Shown piece by piece: positions 20,613 to 28,723 of a stretch of DNA of 30,738 nt. A program made the translations under genes and the position numbers. Position 1 is the stretch's first letter. Every line of letters begins with the position of its first letter. Source of the stretch: CAZVCJ01 sp964625745 (GTDB taxonomy: Bacteria > Chloroflexota > Anaerolineae > VGOG01); the NCBI GenBank assembly GCA_964625745.1, contig CAZVCJ010000036.1, positions 1-30,738 of the forward strand. Direction: 5' to 3'. The notes beneath the pieces were generated by a model, which was not told the DNA's origin, searched no databases, and saw nothing but the letters and a program-made list of their open reading frames with translations.

Positions 20613-21515
20613 ATGAAGCTGATCGTAAATCCGGCGGCGGCCAACGGCGCTGTGCGCAAGAACTGGCCGCGCATACGCGACTCCCTACAGGCTGAGGGAG
20701 CCAGCTTCGACGCCGTTCTCACCGAGGAGCCCGGACACGCTACCCGGTTGGCTCGGCAGGCCCTCGACGATGGCTTCCGAACCATCGTGGCCGTGGGCGG
20801 GGACGGCACCGTCAACGAGGTGATCAACGGCCTGGCGGAGGAGGGATCTGTTGACCCAGAGGTTGTTCTGGGCATTATCCCCTGGGGCACAGGAGCCGAC
20901 TTTGCGCGCATGTTGGGCATCCCCCGCGATTACATGGAGGCTTGTCGCCATCTCCTGCGCAGCGAGCCCCGGCCTGTAGATTTGGGGAGAATAACCTGCC
21001 TCCGCGAGGGGCGAGAAGTGGAGCGTTATTTCATCAACGCGGCCGGCCTGGGCTTCGACGGTGAGGTGGCCGAAATAGTGAACCGCTTCCCCAAGGTTCT
21101 GGGGGGCACCATCACTTACCTGACGTGTCTCCTCATTGGCCTGGTGACCTATCGGAACAAAAACATAGAGCTTTCCTTCGACGGTCAACCCGTGAGGGGG
21201 CGGGTCAACTCGGTCGTCGTCTGCAACGGTTGCTATTTCGGCGGGGGCATGTTCATCGCGCCCGGCGCCTCGTTCGACGATGGCTTCTTCTACGTGGTCA
21301 TCCTGGGCAACCTGAACAAGCTGGAGGTTGTGGTGAACCTGCCTCGGATCTACAAAGGCACTCACCTGACTCACCCCAAGGTGAGCCACTTCTCCGCCAA
21401 AGAGATCCACGTCGAAGCTAAAGAGCGTATGTTCCTCCAGGCTGAGGGGGAGCTGATCGGCGAAGCGCCGGCGACTTTTCGCATAATTCCACGGGCGCTG
21501 AAAGTGCTGGTTTGA
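20613..21515 (+). CDS. Diacylglycerol kinase family lipid kinase (YegS/DgkB-like)
   Basis: A 300-residue protein of the DAGK-catalytic family, which phosphorylates diacylglycerol or related lipids using ATP at the membrane. IVNPAAANG (4-12) opens the nucleotide fold, GGDGT (62-66) is the catalytic-loop signature, and GTGADFAR (92-99) and the GGGMFIAPGASFDDG segment are family blocks. The usual C-terminal EGE-type motif appears as QAEGELIGEAPATFRI. Length is normal. ATG 20613 follows GGGGGGAGGGAA, donated by the repeat at the SCP2 end. It is co-transcribed with SCP2. The actual lipid substrate cannot be read from sequence. Confidence 0.9.
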   Translation: MKLIVNPAAANGAVRKNWPRIRDSLQAEGASFDAVLTEEPGHATRLARQALDDGFRTIVAVGGDGTVNEVINGLAEEGSVDPEVVLGIIPWGTGADFARMLGIPRDYMEACRHLLRSEPRPVDLGRITCLREGREVERYFINAAGLGFDGEVAEIVNRFPKVLGGTITYLTCLLIGLVTYRNKNIELSFDGQPVRGRVNSVVVCNGCYFGGGMFIAPGASFDDGFFYVVILGNLNKLEVVVNLPRIYKGTHLTHPKVSHFSAKEIHVEAKERMFLQAEGELIGEAPATFRIIPRALKVLV

Positions 21516-21555
21516 ACGTGAAACGTCAAACGTCAAACGTGAAACGTGAAACGTG
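21514..21555. repeat. Six tandem 7-bp units (AAACGTG/AAACGTC)
   Basis: The units are GAACGTG, AAACGTC, AAACGTC, AAACGTG, AAACGTG, AAACGTG. The first overlaps the kinase stop codon. The array fills most of the gap before the amidohydrolase. Such short arrays are variable-number candidates. No known function. Confidence 0.7.
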
Positions 21556-21575
21556 AGGATAAGGGAGGACGATAA

Positions 21576-22910
21576 GTGGCTTTGCAAGAAATTGATCTAC
21601 TGGTGGCCGGCGGCATCGTGTTGACCGCTGACCAGGATTGGAACATCCATGACCCAGGAGCTGTGGCTGTGGACGGGGGAGCCATCGTTGGCCTGGGGGC
21701 GCGTGAGGAGGTGGAGCGGGCATATCGCGGGCGGGAGCGGATTGACGCCAGCGGGAGGCTGATCATGCCCGGCTTGATAAACGCCCACACCCACGCCCCG
21801 ATGACGCTTTTTCGCGGCATCGCCGACGATCTCCCGCTGGAGACCTGGCTGTATGACTACATCTGGCCGGCGGAGGCTAAGTGGCTCAGCCCAGACTTCG
21901 TTCGCCTGGGCACTCAGCTCGCGGCGGCGGAGATGATTCGCTCTGGCACTGTCCTGTTCTGCGACATGTACTTCTTCGAAGATGACATCGCCGAGGTGTG
22001 CAAGGAAACTGGCCTGCGCGTGGTCGTCGGGGGGGCGCTGGTGGACTTTCCAAACGCCAACTATAAGACCCCCGAGGAGGGACTGAAATACAGTGAGGAT
22101 CTGCTACGCAAGTGGGACGGTGATTCCCTGGTGGTTCCCTCGATCCAGCCCCACAGCCCGTACGCTGCTTCATCGGAACTGATGCAGCAGGGCAAGGCGC
22201 TGGCCGATCAATACGGCGCGCCCTACCTGCTCCACGTGTCGGAGACCCAGAGCGAGGTGCGGGAGAGCATTGAAAAGTACGGTCGCACGCCCGTCGGTCG
22301 CCTGGCAGACCTGGGTGTCCTGGGGCCCAGCACCGTAGCCATTCATGGCGTCCATCTGACCGACGAGGACATCGAGTTGCTGGCTCAATACGAGGCCGGG
22401 GTGGTTCACTGTCCGGAGAGCCAGTTGAAGCTGGCCTCTGGCCTGACCCCGGTGCCGAAGCTGCTGGAGGCAGGGGTCAAGGTCGGATTGGGAACCGACG
22501 GCGCAGCCAGCAACAACGATCTGGACATGTTCGGTGAGATGGCGACGGCGGCCAAAGTTCACAAGATGATAGCTGGCGATCCCACAGCGATGCCTGCCCG
22601 TCAGGCGTTGAGCATGGCCACTCTGGAGGCGGCCCGTGTGCTGGGATTGGGGGATCGGCTAGGCTCGCTGGAGGTTGGGAAGCGGGGGGACATCATCGTT
22701 CTGGACCTGGACGGGCCGCATACGGTGCCGGTGTACAACATCACCTCGCACCTGGTCTACGCCGCCCATTCCAGCGATGTGCGCACGGTCATCATTGACG
22801 GGCGGGTGGTGATGCGGGATCGAGAACTGTTGACCCTCAATGAAGGCGACATCTTCGCCCGTGCCAGGGAGATGGCTCGTGAGATCGTTGCCAGTTGGGG
22901 CTCGAACTGA
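21576..22910 (+). CDS. Amidohydrolase, 5-methylthioadenosine/S-adenosylhomocysteine deaminase-like
   Basis: A 444-residue metal-dependent hydrolase of the MtaD/TrzN-like amidohydrolase subfamily, which deaminates 5-methylthioadenosine, S-adenosylhomocysteine or adenosine. Metal and catalytic residues: NAHTH (H71, H73), H193 in QPHSPY, H220 and E223 in HVSE, H257 or H260 in HGVH, D308 in GLGTDG. DLPLETWL (85-92) and VVHCPESQLKLASG are typical of the subfamily. The start is GTG 21576, with GGGAGG seven bases upstream. The next gene has a HAD fold related to methionine-salvage phosphatases, which supports but does not prove a methylthioadenosine role. Other amines or chloro-triazines remain possible substrates. 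Confidence 0.85.
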   Translation: MALQEIDLLVAGGIVLTADQDWNIHDPGAVAVDGGAIVGLGAREEVERAYRGRERIDASGRLIMPGLINAHTHAPMTLFRGIADDLPLETWLYDYIWPAEAKWLSPDFVRLGTQLAAAEMIRSGTVLFCDMYFFEDDIAEVCKETGLRVVVGGALVDFPNANYKTPEEGLKYSEDLLRKWDGDSLVVPSIQPHSPYAASSELMQQGKALADQYGAPYLLHVSETQSEVRESIEKYGRTPVGRLADLGVLGPSTVAIHGVHLTDEDIELLAQYEAGVVHCPESQLKLASGLTPVPKLLEAGVKVGLGTDGAASNNDLDMFGEMATAAKVHKMIAGDPTAMPARQALSMATLEAARVLGLGDRLGSLEVGKRGDIIVLDLDGPHTVPVYNITSHLVYAAHSSDVRTVIIDGRVVMRDRELLTLNEGDIFARAREMAREIVASWGSN

Positions 22911-22911
22911 T

Positions 22912-22940
22912 TTGTCTGCCAGGTGGGAGTGTGATAGAAT
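22912..22940 (+). promoter_or_regulatory. Sigma70-like promoter for the GNAT-HAD gene
   Basis: TTGTCT (22912-22917), 17-base spacer, TAGAAT (22935-22940), beginning two bases after the amidohydrolase stop. The -35 matches 4 of 6 and the -10 5 of 6. It would allow the downstream genes to be expressed separately. Confidence 0.52.
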
Positions 22941-22942
22941 AT

Positions 22943-22974
22943 CGAGTAACGAGTCAACGGGTAACGAGTAACGG
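22943..22974. repeat. ACGAGT tandem-type intergenic repeat
   Basis: The segment runs CGAGTAACGAGT then CAACGGGTAACGAGT and AACGG, giving three GTAACGAGT-like units. It is directly related to the inverted pair at 20146-20217. Both copies lie between a candidate promoter and a start codon on the plus strand. Confidence 0.65.
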
Positions 22975-22997
22975 GGAGGGGGCAACTGAGGAGAGCG

Positions 22998-24512
22998 ATG
23001 TCTGACTATCATTTCAAGGTTATGCTGGGAAGCCATCTATCGGCTGAGGAGTTGAACGACGCGGCGGATCTGCTCAGTCGAGCCTACACCCGCTGGCAGA
23101 CTCACCCTCGCAACATTGACCCGGTGCAGACGGATACGTCGCCTGGGGTCTACGCCAGGATGATGCGCAAGAGCACCCACGAGGTGATCCTTTACTACGA
23201 GGGGGAGCAGCTCTGTGGGGTGTTTGTACATTCCGTTTCGCCGCAATATGATCAATACCCCCTGCGTAAGCTTTCCTACCTGGGCGTCTTTCCCACCGAG
23301 CGGGGATACGAGCCGCTGAAGGCTGTCTTCAGTCGCTACGCCGAGTTCGTCGGCCAGCAGGCGGAAGACGTGGTTCTCGCCAGCGATGTCCACCAGGATA
23401 CCCTCAACAGCCTGCTGGAGCACGCCGGTTTCCGGGAGATGGTGGACCGCAACGAGACCTATTTCTTACTCTCCCACTTGCTTCGCCGCCAGGTGCTGGC
23501 CTTTCAACAGGTGAAGGGGGACTTCGTCATTGACCAGATCATCACTCTGGCTGGCAAGGCCATCCGCCGCAACAAGAAGCTCTACAAGTTGCAGGCCACT
23601 CCCTATGACTCCTACGCCATCTACTATCAGCAGCAGATCAAGCGGGTGGAGCGGTCAATCCCGCCCCAGAATCTGGCCCTTTTGCGAGACGCGCTGCGTC
23701 ACCCCGAACAAGGCATCTATTTCATCAGCGGCTTCGACGGCACCATCACCCTGGAGGACGAGGCTCAGGGCGGCTTCGATGCGCCACGGGCCATGATGGG
23801 CCGGCACATCGAGCAGGTCTTGCCTGAGATCATTGACGGGAAAAGGAGCCTGGTCTACCTCCTGCCGGGGAGCGAGGAGGAACTGAGCGCTATGGCGGGC
23901 AAAATCGTGCTGCGCCCGGGCTTCTTCGACTTCCTCTGCTTCTGTCTCAAGGTCCTCGCCTCGTTCTTTGTGGTCTCAGGCGCCACGCCCTACCAGGTGA
24001 GGCTTGCCCTGGAGCGCCCCCTGGCCCCCACCATCCCGCTGCGCTACATTGACCTGGTCGAGGTGGCGCTGACCCCCGACGTGCAGCTCCTGCCCGATGA
24101 ATTAAAGCCAGTGTCCGACGGCACCCTGCGCACCGCCTATCGCTACAGCGGCCCCTACGTTGATCTCAGCGGCGGCCAGTACCACGTCAAGAAGGACCTG
24201 ATGATCGAGACCATCCTGGGCTACAAGGGAGACACCCCCACGCCGGTGGTCTACCTGGGCAGCGGCCTGCGCGATGCCCCGGCGGTGACCAGGCTCTTCG
24301 CCGAATCGGCCCAGCGCCGTTTGCCGGTAGTCGTGTTCGACCTGGGCACCCAGTTGACCCAATGGGCTAACGAGGAACTGGTGGACAAGTCGCCGGAGCC
24401 CAACCCCTACTTCGGCATCGTTAGCATATTAGATTTCTATCAGATTCCGGTGATGTTGGAAGGGATGGGGTTGGAGATCGAGGCGGGGATTGATCTGGCG
24501 GTGGCAGGTTGA
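22998..24512 (+). CDS. Fusion of a GNAT-like domain and a degenerate HAD phosphatase-like domain
   Basis: 504 residues; not a family I can name. Residues 1-165 look like a GNAT acetyltransferase fold (LGVFPTERGYEPLKAVFSRY at 95-114, then LASDVHQDTLNSLLEHAGF as the late strand-helix block). Residues 238-504 look HAD-like and nearest to the MtnX/phosphoserine-phosphatase type: GFDGTIT (245-251), VVSGAT (325-330), KK (398-399) and YLGSGLRD (419-426). However, the motif I nucleophile Asp is Gly (GFDGT in place of DFDGT), and motif IV has Ser where Asp or Gly-Asp is usual. This part is therefore probably a non-catalytic binding domain. ATG 22998 follows GAGGAG. It sits after an MtaD-like deaminase and before the restriction enzyme. 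Function unknown. Confidence 0.6.
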   Translation: MSDYHFKVMLGSHLSAEELNDAADLLSRAYTRWQTHPRNIDPVQTDTSPGVYARMMRKSTHEVILYYEGEQLCGVFVHSVSPQYDQYPLRKLSYLGVFPTERGYEPLKAVFSRYAEFVGQQAEDVVLASDVHQDTLNSLLEHAGFREMVDRNETYFLLSHLLRRQVLAFQQVKGDFVIDQIITLAGKAIRRNKKLYKLQATPYDSYAIYYQQQIKRVERSIPPQNLALLRDALRHPEQGIYFISGFDGTITLEDEAQGGFDAPRAMMGRHIEQVLPEIIDGKRSLVYLLPGSEEELSAMAGKIVLRPGFFDFLCFCLKVLASFFVVSGATPYQVRLALERPLAPTIPLRYIDLVEVALTPDVQLLPDELKPVSDGTLRTAYRYSGPYVDLSGGQYHVKKDLMIETILGYKGDTPTPVVYLGSGLRDAPAVTRLFAESAQRRLPVVVFDLGTQLTQWANEELVDKSPEPNPYFGIVSILDFYQIPVMLEGMGLEIEAGIDLAVAG

Positions 24513-24544
24513 CCCGTAGCGCCTCAAAAGGAATTGATTCGACA

Positions 24545-27500
24545 ATGAATGTCTCGCTTCAACTGACCGTAGGAATTGGCGCCGCCCATCGTAACCAGTA
24601 TCTCTTCTCCGACCACTATCTGAATAACCTCTTGCCTGATGATCCCCGCTGGTCGGTGGCCCTGCCAGAGGCCGAGGTGTTCCTGGCCTGGTTGCAGGAT
24701 CTTTATGCCAGGGAAAAGGATCAGCTTCCTGAGTACAACGAAGACCAACTGGAAGATCACTGGTTCAAGCCGATCCTGAAGAAGCTGGCCCATACCTTCC
24801 AGACACGAGCCGGCGTCCCCGGCCTCGAGGCAAACATCAAGTATCCCGATTATGTCTTCTTTCCTGACGAGGCCGCGCGCCAGGCTGCGGTGAGCGCGCA
24901 AAGGACCGAGGATTATACCGCCGACGCCCGGGCTGTTGGCGAGGTCAAGCGGTGGGATACCGCCTTGAGCAAGAAACAAAAAGGCGGCGGGGCCAGCTTT
25001 GAGGCGCAGAACCCCAGTTGGCAGATTGATTACTACGTGCGCGCCACTGGCCTGGACTGGGGTATCTTGAGCAACGGGCGGCTGTGGCGGCTGGTACACA
25101 AGGACAGCAGCCAGCGCCTCTCCATCTACTACGAAGTGGACCCGGTGGACTTGCTCAGTCGCGGCGATGTTGGCGCAATGCGCTACTTCACCCTCTTCTT
25201 TCGCCAGGCGGCCTTCCGCCCCGATGCCCAGGGACGCATCTTCCTGAACGATGCGCTGGCCGCCAGCAACGCCTACGCCGTGGCCCTGGAGGAAGACCTG
25301 GAGCAAAACGTCTACCAGGCGTTGGAGCACCTGATGCAGGGTTTCCTCGATCTGTCAGCCAACCACCTGGGACCAGACGATCTGCGCGCCATCTACGACA
25401 ACAGTCTCTACTTGCTCTATCGGCTGCTGTTCATCCTCTACGGTGAAAGTCGTGGTTTGTTGCCGCTTCAGGACGACCAGTACCGCACCAACTATAGTCT
25501 GACGCGCATCAAAGAAGACATCGTGGAAATTGAGTTGCTGCCAGCGCCGATGACTACCCTCTACTGGGGTCGGCTGAAAAACCTGTTCCACATCATCAAC
25601 GGTGACGACGCTGAATTAAACCGCTATCTGGGCGTGCCGCGCTACAACGGCAGGCTCTTCGACCCGGAGCTGCATCCCTTCCTGGAGGAGAAAGCCGTCG
25701 GCGACCGGGCGTTGATCGAGGCGATTGATCTACTCAGCCGGCGCGTGACCGAAGCCGGACGTGAGTTCGCTGACTATCGCACGCTAGGTGTGCGCCACCT
25801 GGGTTCCATTTACGAAGGACTGCTGGAGTACCAGCCCCGCTACGCCAGCGAACCGATGGCGGCCATCCGCGACCGTAAAGGCGGGCGCTGGGTCAAGGCC
25901 GACGACGCGCCCGACGATGCCAACGTGATCGAGCGGCGTGACGCGGGGCAGGTCTACCTGGAGACCGACCGTGGCGAGCGGAAAGCCACCGGCTCCTACT
26001 ACACCCCGCAGTACATCGTCGAGTACATCGTGGAGAACACCGTCGGGCCGCTGGTCGCTGAGGCGGTGGAGCGAGTCAAAGCACGAGCCAAGGCAGCGAA
26101 AGGCAAGGCCGCCCGCGCCGAGGCCGAGCAGTCCCTGGTGGACGAGATCCTGGACTTGAAGGTCCTGGACCCAGCGATGGGCAGTGGGCATTTCCTGGTT
26201 GAGGCGACCGAATCCCTGGCTCTGGCGCTGGCCACCGATCCCTACGTGGAGGCCGAGGCCCCGGAGGAAGAGGACCTGACCTACTGGAAGCGGCGCGTGG
26301 TGGAGCGCTGCATCTACGGCGTGGACAAGAACCCCCTGGCGGTGGAGTTGGCCAAACTGAGCCTCTGGCTGGCGACAGTGGCCGCCGACCGGCCGCTCAG
26401 CTTCCTCGATCACCACCTCAAGTGCGGCGACTCGCTGATCGGTGCGCGGGTGGAGGACCTGGGCGGTGTGCCAGCAGTGGTGCTGAACAAGAAGATATTG
26501 CGAGAGCGAGAGGCCCGATACAATGCCGGAGTGCGTCAGGCCAACCTATTCGAGACGCGCCTGGTCGAGAAACTGCCGGTGGTGATGGGTCGCATTCTTG
26601 AGATCACCGAAGTGGAGAGCAAGGACTACGACACAGTGCGAGCCAAGGAGGCTGCCGACCAGGCCGTGCAGCAGTTGAAGGCGCCCTTCAAGGCCGTGGC
26701 GGATCTGTGGGTCAGCGCCTATTTCGGGAACAAATTCATCGCGGGCGAGTACGACGAAGCGCTGATGCAGATAGGCCAACCCGACGCGCTGCTGGCCCTA
26801 CCCGCCGTGCAGCGTGCCCAGGCGCTAGCGGACGAACGCAGGTTCTTTCATTGGGAGCTGGCCTTCCCCGAAGTCTTCTACGACGAGCACGGCCATCGGC
26901 TAGGCGAGCGGGCGGGGTTTAATGTGGTGGTGGGGAACCCGCCGTATGTGCGAGTTCAGAGAATAGGACACGAATACTCCGACTATCTCTTTACACACTA
27001 CGAGACTTGCTCAAGGAAGATCGACTTGTCTCTTGCCTTTCTTGAACGAAGTTTACAGCTTAGTAGCCAAGAGGGCTTAGCTGGTTTCATCTCTTCTTCT
27101 CAATGGCTTGCCACAGACTATGGTGAAGCGGCTCGTCGATATATGGGTGATGGCAGAGTTGTAAGAATTGCGGACTTTGGAAGCTTGCCAGTCTTTGATG
27201 ATGTTTCGACCTATCCAGCTATTTTCATTCTGAGTAAAGCTCGTCGAGATATACTTCTATATGCTAAAGTGCAAGAACAAGCTGCGCTGGGCTTGGATAC
27301 GTTGAAAAGCCTTGACTTTAGAGAAAGAAAATACGACAGGTTAGACGATAGATCATGGATACTAGAGCGGGAGGACCTGCGAGCACTACTTGCCAGGAAT
27401 ACGCAGACTTACCCTCTGTCAGAATGGGGAAATTTCTTTATCGGAGCCCTGACTGGATGTGATGAAGTTTTCGTGGTCTCAGAACAGATCATCCAAGAGT

Positions 27501-28702
27501 TCGGTCTCGAAGCTGACCTGTTAGTTCGCTATGCTTATCGAGGTGAAGAAATAGAGCGATATGGAACGGTGACCCCTGTATCGAGAATCATCTACCCTTA
27601 CAAACAAGGTGATCAGGGTGAATCAAGGCTAATACCCGAGGTAGAGTTGAAGGCCAAGTATCCTCACATATACGATTATTTGAGTTCCAGTAAACAGATG
27701 CTTACTCAACGGCGCGACTCGCGGCGGTACTATGCTCAAGGATCTAGTTGGTACCGTTTCCTCAGACCAGGGCGCTTCGACTACATAACCCCAGAGAAAT
27801 TACTGATTCGTGGCATAGCGACAGAATCCCGTGTCGGCATCTTGGATCAAAACACTGCTTTCAACGGAGCGAACTGTCCTGGATTCATTTCGAGCACTGC
27901 TGAGAACAACCCGATGTATTTATTGGCGCTGTTGAATTCTCATCTCATTTCTGAATATCTGACTCAAGTGTGTCCGGCCAAGCTACAGGGTTACACACGT
28001 TTCAATGCTAACAATCTCAACGAAACCCCCATCCGCCGCATCGAGTTCACCACCCCCACCGACGAGCGTGCCCAACTGGTCGAAGAGGCGAAGGATCGAG
28101 CCGAGGAGGCCGTCGGCGCGCTCACATCCTCCGGCGTCCTCGGCTCAGACGCGCCGATGGATCAAGCCATGCTGGCGCAGGCGATATCGCCCACGCTGGG
28201 CTTCGTCGAAGAGCGTCTGGCTACCGAGCCGGAGCAAGCCGACGTCGTCCACGACCTGCTGGCCCACCTGGCCGAGCGGATGATCGCGATGCACAAGGAG
28301 AAGCAATCGCGCGTCGAAGCCTTCTGGCTGGATCTGGAGGGCGTCACCGACGCCGAGACCTTCGAGACGCTGCGCCACAAGGGGAAGTGGGAGCGCACAC
28401 TGTGGCAGAAGTCGAAGGCGTGTCGCCCTTTCGTGGACGAGGAGAGCCGATCCACCCGCCGCCTGGACGAGAGCCTGGGCTGGAACGAGGACGCCTTCAA
28501 AGTTTTGGTCAAGGCGCTGGTGAGCAAGGTGCAGGGGCTCAGCGACCTGGTAGGGGTCTACCGCGCCCACAGCCCGGCCTATCGCGAGCTGGTTACCCGC
28601 ATTGAGGCTACCGACCGCCTCATTGACCAGATCGTCTATCAACTCTACGGGCTGACGGAGGAAGAGATAGCGATTGTGGAAGGCCCCGAATCACGAGAGT
28701 GA
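24545..28702 (+). CDS. Single-chain type IIG-like restriction-modification enzyme (Eco57I-type N6-adenine methylase fused to nuclease)
   Basis: About 1385 residues. A PD-(D/E)xK-like nuclease region is at the N-terminus (PD 101-102, E133-V-K135). A helical connector follows, then a gamma-class adenine methyltransferase with motif X-like GSYYTPQYIVEYI, motif I DPAMGSGHF (542-550) and catalytic motif IV NPPY (798-801). A target-recognition region (about 803-1157) and a C-terminal helical segment complete it. One protein should bind, methylate and cleave DNA. ATG 24545 is chosen because MNVSLQLTVG reads as a natural start; a TTG at 24509 overlapping the previous stop is an alternative. No separate S or R gene adjoins it. 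The recognition region has much lower GC than the rest. The recognition site cannot be predicted. Confidence 0.87.
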   Translation: MNVSLQLTVGIGAAHRNQYLFSDHYLNNLLPDDPRWSVALPEAEVFLAWLQDLYAREKDQLPEYNEDQLEDHWFKPILKKLAHTFQTRAGVPGLEANIKYPDYVFFPDEAARQAAVSAQRTEDYTADARAVGEVKRWDTALSKKQKGGGASFEAQNPSWQIDYYVRATGLDWGILSNGRLWRLVHKDSSQRLSIYYEVDPVDLLSRGDVGAMRYFTLFFRQAAFRPDAQGRIFLNDALAASNAYAVALEEDLEQNVYQALEHLMQGFLDLSANHLGPDDLRAIYDNSLYLLYRLLFILYGESRGLLPLQDDQYRTNYSLTRIKEDIVEIELLPAPMTTLYWGRLKNLFHIINGDDAELNRYLGVPRYNGRLFDPELHPFLEEKAVGDRALIEAIDLLSRRVTEAGREFADYRTLGVRHLGSIYEGLLEYQPRYASEPMAAIRDRKGGRWVKADDAPDDANVIERRDAGQVYLETDRGERKATGSYYTPQYIVEYIVENTVGPLVAEAVERVKARAKAAKGKAARAEAEQSLVDEILDLKVLDPAMGSGHFLVEATESLALALATDPYVEAEAPEEEDLTYWKRRVVERCIYGVDKNPLAVELAKLSLWLATVAADRPLSFLDHHLKCGDSLIGARVEDLGGVPAVVLNKKILREREARYNAGVRQANLFETRLVEKLPVVMGRILEITEVESKDYDTVRAKEAADQAVQQLKAPFKAVADLWVSAYFGNKFIAGEYDEALMQIGQPDALLALPAVQRAQALADERRFFHWELAFPEVFYDEHGHRLGERAGFNVVVGNPPYVRVQRIGHEYSDYLFTHYETCSRKIDLSLAFLERSLQLSSQEGLAGFISSSQWLATDYGEAARRYMGDGRVVRIADFGSLPVFDDVSTYPAIFILSKARRDILLYAKVQEQAALGLDTLKSLDFRERKYDRLDDRSWILEREDLRALLARNTQTYPLSEWGNFFIGALTGCDEVFVVSEQIIQEFGLEADLLVRYAYRGEEIERYGTVTPVSRIIYPYKQGDQGESRLIPEVELKAKYPHIYDYLSSSKQMLTQRRDSRRYYAQGSSWYRFLRPGRFDYITPEKLLIRGIATESRVGILDQNTAFNGANCPGFISSTAENNPMYLLALLNSHLISEYLTQVCPAKLQGYTRFNANNLNETPIRRIEFTTPTDERAQLVEEAKDRAEEAVGALTSSGVLGSDAPMDQAMLAQAISPTLGFVEERLATEPEQADVVHDLLAHLAERMIAMHKEKQSRVEAFWLDLEGVTDAETFETLRHKGKWERTLWQKSKACRPFVDEESRSTRRLDESLGWNEDAFKVLVKALVSKVQGLSDLVGVYRAHSPAYRELVTRIEATDRLIDQIVYQLYGLTEEEIAIVEGPESRE
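26955..28017 (+). other. Low-GC target-recognition segment inside the restriction-modification gene
   Basis: Codon use changes abruptly after NPPYVRVQ and returns to normal at NNLNETPIRRIEF. Hand counts of single 60-base lines give 50, 40, 45 and 37% GC at 27121-27360 and 47% at 27961. The flanks give 67% (26281) and 65% (28201). AGA, ATA and TTA codons appear here but are rare in the flanks. The limits coincide with the region expected to set DNA specificity. Confidence 0.8.
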
Positions 28703-28723
28703 GGAGTGAAATCACCGCGAGAA

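Noticed and set aside
24545..28702. BREX PglX methylase as an alternative identity
   Set aside because: No other BREX gene adjoins it, and an N-terminal PD-(D/E)xK-like motif (E133-V-K135) points to a self-contained type IIG enzyme.
28706..28723. GTG start for glmU at 28706
   Set aside because: It would add six residues not usual for GlmU; ATG 28724 gives the standard N-terminus. The choice is not certain.
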